A stretch of 64,000 nucleotides of DNA from assembly GCA_029882215.1 (NCBI GenBank), contig JAOULC010000011.1, positions 1 to 64,000 of the forward strand, in the 5' to 3' direction. This DNA comes from Gammaproteobacteria bacterium (GTDB lineage Bacteria; Pseudomonadota; Gammaproteobacteria; SZUA-229). Positions 1 through 10,100 of the stretch are shown here, piece after piece. The notes under the pieces are model-generated. The model did not search any database. It saw nothing but the letters and a program-made list of their open reading frames with translations, and was not told the DNA's origin. A program made the position numbers and the translations under genes. Every line of letters begins with the position of its first letter. Position 1 is the first letter of the stretch.

Positions 1-38
1 TATACCGGGGTCTGGGCTCATCAATCACTGTTAAATAG
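1..38 (+). CDS. 3' end of an upstream gene (possibly an alpha-2-macroglobulin family protein)
   Basis: The third reading frame stays open from the left edge to a TAG at 36-38, five bases before the pbpC start. The last residues read YRGLGSSITVK, which would suit the C-terminal end of a bacterial alpha-2-macroglobulin. Bacterial alpha-2-macroglobulin genes commonly precede pbpC, so the context agrees. Only about eleven residues are visible and another frame is also open here to position 51, so this is a guess from synteny. Confidence 0.3.
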   Translation, partial: YRGLGSSITVK

Positions 39-43
39 ACTTT

Positions 44-2359
44 ATGAATAAGAAATTATTAAGCTGGCTGTTAGTCAGCTTGTTTTTATTTTTAGTTGTC
101 TGCTTTATCCCTAAGCCTGATATTTATAAAGATAAAGGTTTTTCCAGGGCTATATATGATCGCAATGGTGCATTGCTACGGCTTATTTTATCGCCTGATG
201 AAAAATACCGCTTAAGAATTAATATCAATAAAATAGCTCCTGTTTTTAAAAAAGCAACCCTGCTTTATGAAGACAAGTATTTTTATTCTCACTATGGTGT
301 GAATCCTGTTGCACTCCTAAAGGCTGCATGGACAACATACATTGCACAGTCGGCCAGAGTTGGTGCATCCACAATTACCATGCAACTTGCTCGGCTGAGT
401 TTTAATTTAAAGACCCAGACTATTAGCGGAAAGCTTAAGCAAATATTTCACAGCCTTCGTCTTGAAATACATTACAGTAAAAACGAAATTCTTGAAGCTT
501 ATTTTAATTTAGCACCTTATGGGGGAAATATAGAAGGCATAGAAGCAGCAAGTCTGATTTACTTTAACAAACCTGCTGATAAAATAAGCCTTAATGAAGC
601 ACTGGCACTTGCGGTTATTCCGCAAAGCCCTGTCTATCGGAGCCTTGATAAAGGAAGTAATAACCCCGGTCTGCTGCGCGCCCGTAAAGAGCTCATCATG
701 CGCTGGCTGGCTGAACACCACGATTCAGCTTACAGTGAAAATGAATTAAACCAGCCGCTGCAGGCAAGAAGTCGTAAAGACATGCCATTTTCGGCTCCCC
801 ATTTTGTTGAGGCCTATCTTCAGCATTCCACTTTAGTTCAAAACAACTACTCTTCTTTAGATATATCACTACAGACATTATTAGAAAGAAACATTAAGCA
901 ATATATTGAACAGAATAACTCAAAGGGAATTTATAATGCTTCAGCCATGTTGCTGGATTACCGTGATATGAGCATCAGGGCTATGGTTGGCTCGGCAGAC
1001 TATTTCAATGAATCCATCCATGGTCAGGTAAACGGTACAGCAGCAGCAAGATCACCCGGCTCCACCCTAAAGCCTTTTATTTATGCTCTTGCTATGCAGC
1101 AGGGTTTAATCCACACCCATTCACTGTTAAAAGATGCGCCTAAAAGTTTTGCGGCTTATAACCCGGAAAATTACGACCGCGATTTCGTCGGCCCTATTAA
1201 TGCCACCAGCGCGCTAATAAAGAGCCGAAACATTCCGGCTCTGTCTGTCGCATCTCAGCTAAAAGATACAGATTTATACGACTTTCTAAAACAGGCACAG
1301 ATTCCCCTGCCTCAAGATAAAAAATATTACGGGCTATCCCTTGTTTTAGGTGGTGCCGAATTATCAATGCAGTCGCTGGTTAAACTCTATGCCTTACTTG
1401 CAAATCAGGGAAAGCTACAGCAGATTAACTGGAGCAAGAACGATCCGTTAAAAGGAAATGAAACACTGCTATCAGCAGAATCAAGTTACCTTGCCCTTAA
1501 TATGCTGCGTCATAACCCGCGTCCAAAGCAAACCTATAACAGCAGCTGGCTGCGCAACCCTCTGCCAGTTTACTGGAAAACCGGCACATCCTACGGTTAT
1601 CGTGACGCCTGGAGCATTGGTGTCTTCGGGCCCTATGTACTGGCTGTCTGGGCGGGCAATTTTCAGGGCCATGGCAATCCTGTTTTAGCCGGCAGACGGG
1701 TTGCTGGGCCCTTATTTTTTAGCATTATAGATGCGATAAAAATTAAGCAGCCTGATATTTATAAAACCCGGATATTTAAACCCGACCCGGTTAAAGAGAT
1801 TAAAGTCTGCGCCATTTCAGGCCAGTTGCTCACACCGCATTGTAAAGTATCTGTTAGTGCCGGTTTTATTCCCGGTGTGTCACCCATCACCAAATGCAGC
1901 ATTCACCGCACTGTACATATTGATAATGATAGCGGCCTTCGTGCATGCTTTAAAAACAGCAACACAACGGAAAAACTCTATGAGTTCTGGCCATCAGATC
2001 TGCTCTCTGTATTCAAGCAGGCGGGTATATCCAGGCGATTACCGCCACCTTACCCTCCCGCTTGTAATAAACGTTCATATTCTGTTGATGCGCTTAAACC
2101 TGAAATTTCATCACCCCTCAACAATGTGACTTATATTTACAGAAGCCAGGAGACAAACCAACAGATCATTCCTTTCAGTGCAATTACGGATGCTCATATC
2201 CGTAAACTTTACTGGTTTTTAAATGAAAGCTATCTTGGCACAACAGCACCAGGCCAGCCATATTACTGGCACAGTAAGATCGGCAGTTATTTTTTACGGG
2301 TTATAGATGATCACGGCGGCTCTGATACTAAGGAGTTTAAAGTAAGCGGTAAACAATAG
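44..2359 (+). CDS. pbpC: Penicillin-binding protein 1C (bifunctional peptidoglycan synthase)
   Basis: The 771-residue protein has an N-terminal membrane anchor (about residues 7-25) and should act in the periplasm on peptidoglycan. A glycosyltransferase family 51 domain follows (about 45-220), with the E76-D77 pair in LLYEDKYFYSHYGVNP and the GASTITMQ block near 108-114. The transpeptidase domain has the active-site serine S340 in SPGSTLK, SRN at 394-396 and KTGTSYG at 512-518, so all three penicillin-binding motifs are intact. The last ~85 residues match the PBP1C-specific C-terminal domain. PBP1C is usually paired with a periplasmic alpha-2-macroglobulin thought to trap proteases when the wall is breached. 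Length is normal for the family. Confidence 0.95.
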   Translation: MNKKLLSWLLVSLFLFLVVCFIPKPDIYKDKGFSRAIYDRNGALLRLILSPDEKYRLRININKIAPVFKKATLLYEDKYFYSHYGVNPVALLKAAWTTYIAQSARVGASTITMQLARLSFNLKTQTISGKLKQIFHSLRLEIHYSKNEILEAYFNLAPYGGNIEGIEAASLIYFNKPADKISLNEALALAVIPQSPVYRSLDKGSNNPGLLRARKELIMRWLAEHHDSAYSENELNQPLQARSRKDMPFSAPHFVEAYLQHSTLVQNNYSSLDISLQTLLERNIKQYIEQNNSKGIYNASAMLLDYRDMSIRAMVGSADYFNESIHGQVNGTAAARSPGSTLKPFIYALAMQQGLIHTHSLLKDAPKSFAAYNPENYDRDFVGPINATSALIKSRNIPALSVASQLKDTDLYDFLKQAQIPLPQDKKYYGLSLVLGGAELSMQSLVKLYALLANQGKLQQINWSKNDPLKGNETLLSAESSYLALNMLRHNPRPKQTYNSSWLRNPLPVYWKTGTSYGYRDAWSIGVFGPYVLAVWAGNFQGHGNPVLAGRRVAGPLFFSIIDAIKIKQPDIYKTRIFKPDPVKEIKVCAISGQLLTPHCKVSVSAGFIPGVSPITKCSIHRTVHIDNDSGLRACFKNSNTTEKLYEFWPSDLLSVFKQAGISRRLPPPYPPACNKRSYSVDALKPEISSPLNNVTYIYRSQETNQQIIPFSAITDAHIRKLYWFLNESYLGTTAPGQPYYWHSKIGSYFLRVIDDHGGSDTKEFKVSGKQ

Positions 2360-2549
2360 TGAATTTTTTGAGGCGGAATTTTATGCAACACCGAGATCTG
2401 ATGTCACTGGCTGCAGCAGACCATTGATTATCCCGCTTCGCTATTTTTTATTATTATAATCAGCGACAAAGATCTATCACTCATGCTGGAAGACTTTGCG
2501 GTTATATGAATCTATTGTCTATTATTCCACATTCACTCTTTTTTAGGCA

Positions 2550-3485
2550 TTAATACTCTGCATAAGCAAGCGAGAATGCACCGGGGCCAACATTAATAGC
2601 TGCTGTGGTACTCATTACCGCAAGCATACACGGAAGCCCCTGTTCCTTTAAAAACGATTCAAACTCAATAAAAGGCTTCATTGCTTTGATTTCACTCAGG
2701 TTGCCGGCATAACTCATTGATATAACTTTAATCAGTAAACCTCGGTGAACCGCATCTTTGGCTTTAGAAAATAATAATTCCAGACCTTTTTCATAGCCCA
2801 TCACTTTATCAACCGGTGACGTTTCACCTTTGTAACACTGAATAACCGGCTTCACATTCAGCATCGTGCCGACCTGATAACTGAACCAGCCGACACTCTT
2901 GTCGCCTTTTTTACTCGCATTATTTTTTAAATGGTACAGGTCACGTGGCAGCACATAAGCAAACACCCTGTCTTTTATTGCTTCAAGTTTTTTAATGATT
3001 TCATGCGGGCGTTTATTTTCTTCCTTAATCATGCGCACCGCTTCATGCACCAGAATTGCCTGTCCGGTGAACATTGTTCCGGTATCGAAAACATGTATCT
3101 TAAACGGACTGCTTTTACCGGATGCCTCTCTGATGCTTTTAAATTTTGGTGTGCTGATAAACACTGCTTCCTGAATGTTCTTATAGATTTCACTGCGCGC
3201 AGAATTAATGGTCATTACCAGCACTTCATCCGCTTTCAGGATCAGTTCCTGCTCAATCCGTTCTGTCATTTCAGCTACGGTATAAGGCCTGGTTTCGGCT
3301 GAGAAACCTTTCGCCGCCATATCATTATCGTAAAATGTTGTGGTCAGATCCGGGTCTCTGACATCAACAAAAACATTATCAGCAGACTTAACACTGATAG
3401 GCAACACCTCTACTCCATTTTCCTCAATGACTGCAGCCGGCAAATCACAGGCCGAATCTATAGCGATACTCACAGAAATAGCCAC
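2550..3485 (-). CDS. DegV family protein (fatty-acid-binding fold)
   Basis: The 311-residue protein opens with the DegV signature SIAIDSACDLP and follows that family's two-domain layout to its end. DegV proteins bind a long-chain fatty acid; in Firmicutes the FakB members present fatty acids to the kinase FakA. No FakA-like kinase is visible here and gammaproteobacterial members have no settled role, so only binding of a lipid is a fair inference. The start is GTG, chosen because an AAGGGGA ribosome-binding site lies about seven bases upstream. It is transcribed alone, convergent with pbpC and downstream of the SulP gene's terminator. Confidence 0.85.
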   Translation of the reverse strand: MAISVSIAIDSACDLPAAVIEENGVEVLPISVKSADNVFVDVRDPDLTTTFYDNDMAAKGFSAETRPYTVAEMTERIEQELILKADEVLVMTINSARSEIYKNIQEAVFISTPKFKSIREASGKSSPFKIHVFDTGTMFTGQAILVHEAVRMIKEENKRPHEIIKKLEAIKDRVFAYVLPRDLYHLKNNASKKGDKSVGWFSYQVGTMLNVKPVIQCYKGETSPVDKVMGYEKGLELLFSKAKDAVHRGLLIKVISMSYAGNLSEIKAMKPFIEFESFLKEQGLPCMLAVMSTTAAINVGPGAFSLAYAEY

Positions 3486-3560
3486 TACATTCCCCTTATA
3501 TTTTATTATTTTCTATAAAGACTAAATCAAATGAGACTACTTTTCCAATATTAGGGCAAA

Positions 3561-3595
3561 AAAAAGCCCCGTCTTCTTCGACAGGGCTTTTCTTA
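3561..3595 (-). terminator. Rho-independent terminator of the SulP gene
   Basis: The arms AAAAGCCC and GGGCTTTT enclose a small loop and, read on the minus strand, are followed by a run of T. The hairpin lies just past the SulP stop codon at 3607. Confidence 0.85.
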
Positions 3596-3606
3596 GCAGT
3601 GAAAAT

Positions 3607-5130
3607 TTATGACAATTTATCATCCGCAACATGATAAGTCGGATCTTCCATTACATTCACTTCTATCAGATCACCGGCTTTGCTCATCAGCTCTTTGCAT
3701 TCAATACTTAAATGTCGCAGGTGTAAGGTTTTACCGGCTTTGATGTATTTTTCAGCCAGATTGTCGATTGCTTCTATGGCTGAGTGATCGGCTACGCGTG
3801 AGTTTTGAAACTCTATAATGACATCGTCGGGATCATTTTCCGGCGTAAACAGGTCAAGAAAGTTTTTAACCGAACCGAAGAAAAGCGGGCCATTCAGTTC
3901 ATAAACGCGTGAGCCGTCTTTATTGTCATAACTTTTAACATGAATATGACTGGCATGCTCCCATGCAAAGAACAGGGCAGAAACAATCACGCCGACGATA
4001 ACAGCCACGGCCAGATCAGTAAACACGGTCACACCTGATACCAGGATCAGTACAAAAGCATCTGTCTTTGGAATTTTGTCCATGATACGCAGGCTGGACC
4101 ATTCAAAGGTACCCATCACCACAATAAACATAACACCGACCAGCGCTGCCATCGGAATTTTTTCGATCAGGCCTGAGGCAAACATAATAAACATTAACAA
4201 GAACAGTGCCGCCGAGATACCAGACAAACGCTGATGACCACCAGAGTTTACATTGATCATACTCTGGCCGATCATTGCACAGCCGCCCATACCACCAAAG
4301 AATCCGGTAACAGTATTGGCAATACCCTGACCAACACATTCTTTATTACCGCGTCCGCGAGTGCCGGTAATGTCGTCTATTAACGTCAGGGTTAATAAGG
4401 ATTCTATCAAACCAACGGCGGCCAGAATAATGGCATAGGGGAATATAATACTCAGGGTTTCAAAGTTTAAAGGCACCATAGGTAAATGAAACTCCGGAAA
4501 ACCACCCTGTATCGAAGCCATATCTCCGACTGTATTGGTATCCATATCAAAGCCGATCACCAGCAATGAAACTACAATAATCGCTGCCAGTGATGATGGA
4601 ATAGCGGTGGTTAATTTAGGCAGGTAATGGATAATCGCCATCGTCAGTAAAATCAGCCCGCCAAAGATCGCCAACGACATGCCGGACATCCACTGACCAC
4701 CGCTGCCTGGAATTTGAAAGTGCGGGATCTGTGCCAGAAAGATTACGATGGCCAAACCATTTACAAAGCCAAGCATAACCGGATGCGGCACGATCCGGAT
4801 GTATTTGCCAAGGCGCAATATACCGGCAAGAATTTGCAGTAAGCCGGTTAAAACAACAGCAGCAAACAGGTATTCAACACCATGCTCTGCCACCAGAGCC
4901 ACCATCACTACAGCCATTGCACCGGTAGCACCTGAAATCATACCGGGACGACCGCCAAAAATTGAAGCCAGCAAACCCACCATAAAAGCCGCATATAAGC
5001 CTACCAGAGGATCAACACCAGCGACAAATGCAAAGGCCACCGCTTCCGGTACCAGCGCCAGCGCCACAGTAAGACCGGAAAGAATTTCATTTTGGAAACA
5101 GACCCGACTATTACAGCCTAACTGAAACAT
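3607..5130 (-). CDS. SulP family inorganic anion transporter with STAS domain
   Basis: This 507-residue inner-membrane protein has a long hydrophobic part (about residues 10-385, many membrane helices) starting with the SulP signature region around [20 protein letters not shown], then a cytoplasmic STAS domain (about 400-500). SulP proteins carry sulfate, bicarbonate or other anions, often with Na+ or H+. The cyanobacterial bicarbonate carrier BicA belongs to this superfamily, but substrate cannot be told from these motifs. No carbonic anhydrase or sulfate-assimilation gene is next to it. The gene stands alone, divergent from the DUF5666 lipoprotein gene. Confidence 0.9.
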   Translation of the reverse strand: MFQLGCNSRVCFQNEILSGLTVALALVPEAVAFAFVAGVDPLVGLYAAFMVGLLASIFGGRPGMISGATGAMAVVMVALVAEHGVEYLFAAVVLTGLLQILAGILRLGKYIRIVPHPVMLGFVNGLAIVIFLAQIPHFQIPGSGGQWMSGMSLAIFGGLILLTMAIIHYLPKLTTAIPSSLAAIIVVSLLVIGFDMDTNTVGDMASIQGGFPEFHLPMVPLNFETLSIIFPYAIILAAVGLIESLLTLTLIDDITGTRGRGNKECVGQGIANTVTGFFGGMGGCAMIGQSMINVNSGGHQRLSGISAALFLLMFIMFASGLIEKIPMAALVGVMFIVVMGTFEWSSLRIMDKIPKTDAFVLILVSGVTVFTDLAVAVIVGVIVSALFFAWEHASHIHVKSYDNKDGSRVYELNGPLFFGSVKNFLDLFTPENDPDDVIIEFQNSRVADHSAIEAIDNLAEKYIKAGKTLHLRHLSIECKELMSKAGDLIEVNVMEDPTYHVADDKLS

Positions 5131-5358
5131 GCAGCACCTTTAATGGGGAAGGAGAAACGGGCTCGAATCATATCAAATCTGGCCTGACTATTGAATCACT
5201 TGGCCTCTCATGTTGGTAATTAGGCCGGATTCAGCCCACATTATCTAACTCACAAGCCTCTAAAACTGAACTTTTTAGCTTTTTCAGGAACGTTTTCACC
5301 TGCTTCGCCGTTTACTAGGTTGTAGATAAATTAATAACAAATTAAAGAGGACTTACCA

Positions 5359-6723
5359 ATGACTTTCAAACACACAGGTTTATTTTCGGCGCTACTTGCC
5401 GCATCAATGGGCATGGCAGGCTGCTCTGGTTCCGGTACTACTTCTTCCGCGGCTGATGTTACCGGTCGTATTACTGGCTTCGGTAGCGTTTATGTTAATG
5501 GCGTTGAATATGAAACAGCCGGTACCAACATCGTCATTGATGGTGTTCCGGCTACTGAAGCTGACTTAGCCGTGGGTATGCTGGTCACTTTAAATGGTTC
5601 TGATAACGGCTCTAACGGAAATGCAACCAGTATCTCTTTCAATGACAACCTTGAAGGTGCCGTCACTCAGACAGTTGCTGGCGGTGGTCTTCAAGTAATG
5701 GGTTATAACATTACCGCCAATACACTCATCAACTTTGATAACATGACTGATACAAACGGTGACAATGTAATTACCCTAGATGACCTGCTGTTAGGCGACA
5801 TTGTAGAAATCAGCGGTTACTCAGATGGCCTTGGTGGTATTCAAGCGACCTATATTGAAATAAACCCAGCTGGCGGTGAGCTTGAAGTTAAAGGTGTCGT
5901 CGCTAATCTTACTGCCACTACATTTACCATTGGCTCTATGACTGTTGATTATTCATCGGCTAATCCGGCTGACGTTACTATTTTGACTGACGGCATGTTC
6001 GTTGAAGTAAAAGGTGATACAGCACCTGTAGGTAATATATTCACGGCAACAAAAGTAGAAGTTGAAGAACATGATGTGGACGGTAATGACGGTGATGAGC
6101 TTGAAGTTGAAGGCCTGATTGCAGCTATTGATATCAATTCTACTCCTAACACTATTACTATCGGTGACCAGTCATTTAACCTGCCTGCAGGTTTTGATCT
6201 CGGCAACTTTGCTGTGGGAGACATGGTTGAGTTAGAAATCAATGTAGTTGGTACTGAGCTGGTCGTTTCTGAAATCGAAGATGAAGATCACGATGATGAT
6301 AACCCTGGCAAAATTGAGGCTGAGGCATCTGTGACGTCGACTGACACCGTTAACAATACGATCTCTCTGGCAGGACTGACGATTTCTGTTAACCCTAACA
6401 CTACCATCATGATTGATTATTCTGCTTTAAGTGAGCATTACTTCAATCTGGGTAGTATTCAAGCAGGTGATCGCGTTGAAGTTAAAGCAATTCCTGATGG
6501 CCAAGGTGGTTATGTTGCCATCAGCATCGAACGCCAACCGACTAGCACCAGCACAACTGTTGAGCTTGAAGGCCCGGTGGTTAATGGTGTATTGAGTTTC
6601 CCTGGTATCACTCTTGATCTGTCAGCAGTTGATACTTCAGTGCTGACTAGTGCAAGCAAAGCTCATGTAAATGGCAGCTTTGCAGCTGGCACCCTCACCG
6701 TGACCTCATTAGAAGCTGAGTAA
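5359..6723 (+). CDS. DUF5666-repeat lipoprotein with an EF-hand-like loop
   Basis: The 454-residue product has a signal peptide ending in the lipobox-like MAGC (Cys22), so it is probably a membrane-anchored lipoprotein. The mature part looks like about six repeats of a small beta domain (DUF5666), each with a G-x-V/I...F/I-T-I...V-E-V pattern; the first contains ITGFGSVYVNGVE. Residues 131-142 (DTNGDNVITLDD) fit a calcium-binding EF-hand or dockerin-type loop, and 238-247 and 307-314 are strongly acidic. An AGAGGA ribosome-binding site eight bases upstream fixes the start. A shorter paralogue with nearly the same ITGFGS-VNGVE motif lies at 39242. Function is unknown. Confidence 0.85.
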   Translation: MTFKHTGLFSALLAASMGMAGCSGSGTTSSAADVTGRITGFGSVYVNGVEYETAGTNIVIDGVPATEADLAVGMLVTLNGSDNGSNGNATSISFNDNLEGAVTQTVAGGGLQVMGYNITANTLINFDNMTDTNGDNVITLDDLLLGDIVEISGYSDGLGGIQATYIEINPAGGELEVKGVVANLTATTFTIGSMTVDYSSANPADVTILTDGMFVEVKGDTAPVGNIFTATKVEVEEHDVDGNDGDELEVEGLIAAIDINSTPNTITIGDQSFNLPAGFDLGNFAVGDMVELEINVVGTELVVSEIEDEDHDDDNPGKIEAEASVTSTDTVNNTISLAGLTISVNPNTTIMIDYSALSEHYFNLGSIQAGDRVEVKAIPDGQGGYVAISIERQPTSTSTTVELEGPVVNGVLSFPGITLDLSAVDTSVLTSASKAHVNGSFAAGTLTVTSLEAE

Positions 6724-6770
6724 ACGTTTCGTGAGTTAGTTGTACAGCATATACTACTGTATAAGCCTAT

Positions 6771-6803
6771 AAAAAAGCCCGAACATAATTCGGGCTTTTT
6801 TTA
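6771..6803. terminator. Bidirectional terminator between converging genes
   Basis: AAAAAGCCCGAA and TTCGGGCTTTTT form a 12-bp stem around a five-base loop, with T runs in both directions. It ends the DUF5666 gene and overlaps the stop codon of the PilZ gene. Confidence 0.9.
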
Positions 6804-7082
6804 TTCATCAAATATAAATTTCAAGCCCACTCCGTGCTCATCCTGGCGCATCACTCTGGCACGGTTAACCGGCGCATCACTTCCATCCCCCATGGCCGAC
6901 ATAACCTGAACCTGTACTACACTATTAATCGCCGGCCTGTTTTCTACGGTTATCGTCACATACAAACCACAATCACTGACATTGCCTGAAACGGCTTTTT
7001 GCTCAACACCATTTTCGTCAATCAAACGAATTGCCACTTCAATAGGATGCCTTATATTAGTACGTTGATTATCCTGCACCAT
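6801..7082 (-). CDS. PilZ domain protein
   Basis: A single PilZ domain fills the 93-residue product. The c-di-GMP-binding motifs are present: RTNIR (RxxxR) near the N terminus and NVSDCG (a form of the D/N-x-S-x-x-G motif) about 30 residues later. Such proteins change partner binding when they hold c-di-GMP. The ATG at 7082 is chosen because the domain begins right after it; the frame extends to a GTG at 7157 that overlaps the hrpA stop, but the added 25 residues do not look like PilZ. It follows hrpA on the same strand. What it controls cannot be seen. Confidence 0.8.
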   Translation of the reverse strand: MVQDNQRTNIRHPIEVAIRLIDENGVEQKAVSGNVSDCGLYVTITVENRPAINSVVQVQVMSAMGDGSDAPVNRARVMRQDEHGVGLKFIFDE

Positions 7083-7149
7083 AAGCCTGTTTTCTGCCTG
7101 TAACGTTTTATCATTGAACAATATATAGCCTAAATAAGCAGAAGATGCA

Positions 7150-10100
7150 CTAAACACCCAGTTTTACTTGCTCCCACAGCTGATTCAGCCGCTTTTCAGA
7201 AACCGGCAGTGCTGTCTTTAATTGCTGCGCAAATAAGGAAACACGATACTCCTCAATCATCCATCTGAACTCATTTAGCACGTCTGATTGCCTTTTTTGC
7301 TGCTGCATGGCTTTTAGTCTGTTTTTATAATTATCCCAGTATGGCTGCACCTTAACTCTCAGCCCGCGATCTTTACTGCTGTCACTTTCCAGCTTATCCA
7401 GCCTGGTCACCATTGCTTTTAGATAACGCGGGTAATGCAGTAGTTTGTCCGCTTCGGTTTCGACTAGAAAGCGCCTGAACAAGAGATGCTGCAACTGATC
7501 CTGAATATCAGCACCGGCTTCTAGCCAGGACACCGGCAATTTTTTCAGTCTTTTTTGTATCACCTGATACAGCTCTAGTATCTCAGCACACAGTTTATAA
7601 CGATCAAGCAGACAGTCACTTAATCTCTCCCGGCCTGCTTTCAATAACTGGTTAAAGCTATCAGCAGTTGATGGTACGGGTTGCAAAATAAAAGCTTCCT
7701 GAATACTGCTATCGAGCAAATCATCAGCCAGCTCCTGACAACTGCCAATATTTCGATACAACAAACACATGGCCTGCAGACCTTTTTGTGTTTGCTGCAT
7801 ATTGCGCAATAATTCAGAGAGGTTAATACGAATTAACTGACGCAAGCCTTCCTGCATAGAGGCCCCGGCTTGCTGCTGGTTTTCAAACAATCTTAGCGCG
7901 ACTTTTTTTCCTTCTTTTTTTAGTGCAGGATAGAGCCTGATCTCAACGCCCGCCTGTTCGATCACTGTCTCTCCCTGCAAATCACCAAAATCCCAGCCAG
8001 TCACATTATCAATTTCATTTGCAGTCAAATCTTCCGGCAGCGCCTGTTCGCGTTCAGCCGTATCAAAACCATTTTGTAAGGCCAGCAGATCATTAGAATG
8101 TTTGATAACATTGCCGTTAGAATCCAGCAACTTAAAACTCATAAACAAATAATCATCCAGTAACTCCGGCTTCCACTCATCAAGCGGAATACTCACACCG
8201 GTGATACGTTTTAACTGTTCTGCCAGTTCAACGGTTAACGGTTTATCTCCGGCAACCATACTCTGCAAACAGGCATCGGCAAAATCCGGTACCGGTACAA
8301 AATTCCTGCGCAGATTTTTTGGCAGCGAACGAATTAATGCAATCACCTTTTCTCTCAGCATGCCGCTAACCAGCCACTCACAGCGGACAGCACTGACAGA
8401 ATTTAACGCCATCAGTGGCACGTGCAGACAAACACCATCATGCTTATGTTTCGGATCAAAAATATATTCCAGTTTTAACTTAAGCCCGTTGAAATTCATC
8501 TCATCAGGAAACTGCTCACCACTGATACCACTGGCATCATGCTGCATTAACGCATCACGGCTCATATTCAACAGTTCAGGCCGGTTCTTTACTTCTGTTT
8601 TCCACCATGACTCAAAAGCCGGACCATTATAAACACCGCTTTTTATGCGCTGATCATAAAAATCAAATAACACCTGTTCATCAACTAATACATCCTGCCT
8701 GCGTGACTTTGCTTCCAGTTTATGAATATCCGCCATGAGTCTTTTATTGTATTCAATAAATCCGGCTTTTGGTTCATATTCACCATTCACCAGCGCCCAG
8801 ATAAATATCTTTCTCGACGTCTCTGGATCAACCGGGCCGAAGTTTATTTTCCGTTTTGAATAAATCGTCAGCCCGTAAAGCAGCGCCGACTGCAGCGCGG
8901 ACACTTGCGATGATTTTTTTTGCCAGCTGGGTTCCGTGTACTGATACTTTAATAAATGTCTGGCTTTTTCTTCCAGCCATTCAGTTTTAATAATAGCATT
9001 TGTCCGTGCATACACTTTTTGCGTCTCTACAATCTCAGCTGCCATGATCAGTTTTGGTTTCTTCTTAAACAGGCAGGAACCGGGAAAGATAAAAAACTTT
9101 CGGCCACGCGGCCCTAGGTAATCCTCTTCTTCAGTTTTAAAGCCGATATGACCCAGCAGCCCGGTCAGTATCGAACGATGAATGGCATCGTAGTTGACTT
9201 CTTTTTCAGCATCAGTATTTGTCTTTATTTCGTTTGTTTTGTAAGACAACTGCTTTAGCTGATAGACAAGCTGCTCATGAACATCCTGCCATTCCCGCAT
9301 TCGCATATAAGCCAGATAATTTTTACTACACCACTGCCTGACTTTATTTTGCGACAACTCTTTTCTTTTTTGCTGATAGCTATTCCAGCAGTTTAAATAA
9401 AACAGAAAATCAGACTTTTTATTCTGAAAAACCTGATGCCGTTCATCTGCTGCCTGTTGCTTTTCTACCGGCCTTTCACGCGGATCCTGAATGGCCAGTG
9501 CCGACACAATTATCAGTAATTCACTCAGGCATGACTCCTTCTTTGCTTCTATCAGCATTCTGGATAGCTGAGGGTCAAGCGGAAATGCAGCCATTTCCCT
9601 GCCCGTCTTTGTGATCTCAGTGTCTTCGTAAGCGTGGAGTTCTTTCAGTAAGCGCATACCATCATTAATCAAACGCTGATCAGGCGCATCGACAAAAGGA
9701 AAGTTCTCCATCTCACCCATACCGGCATAGGCCATTTGTAAAATAACAGATGCCAAATTGGTACGATGAATTTCAGGCTCAGTAAATTCAGCCCTGGAGT
9801 TAAAATCATCTTCACTATATAGCCGGATACAAATACCATCAGACAATCGCCCGCATCTTCCCTTACGTTGATCTGCCGCCGCTCTTGATATATTTTCTAT
9901 CGGCAGCCGCTGCATCTTGCTGCGAAATGAATATCGCGAGATTCGGGCCAGCCCGCTGTCGACTACATAACGGATACCGGGTACTGTGAGTGATGTTTCA
10001 GCCACATTTGTGGCTAAGATGATTCGCCTTAATGCGCCCGGGTGAAAGATTTTACTCTGCTCTTTTGCGGACAGCCTTGCCAGTAACGGCAGTACCTCGG

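Noticed and set aside
2383-2427. Fourteen-codon open frame after pbpC with GAGGCGGA upstream
   Set aside because: Too short to support, no conserved product, and no downstream gene on that strand for it to control.
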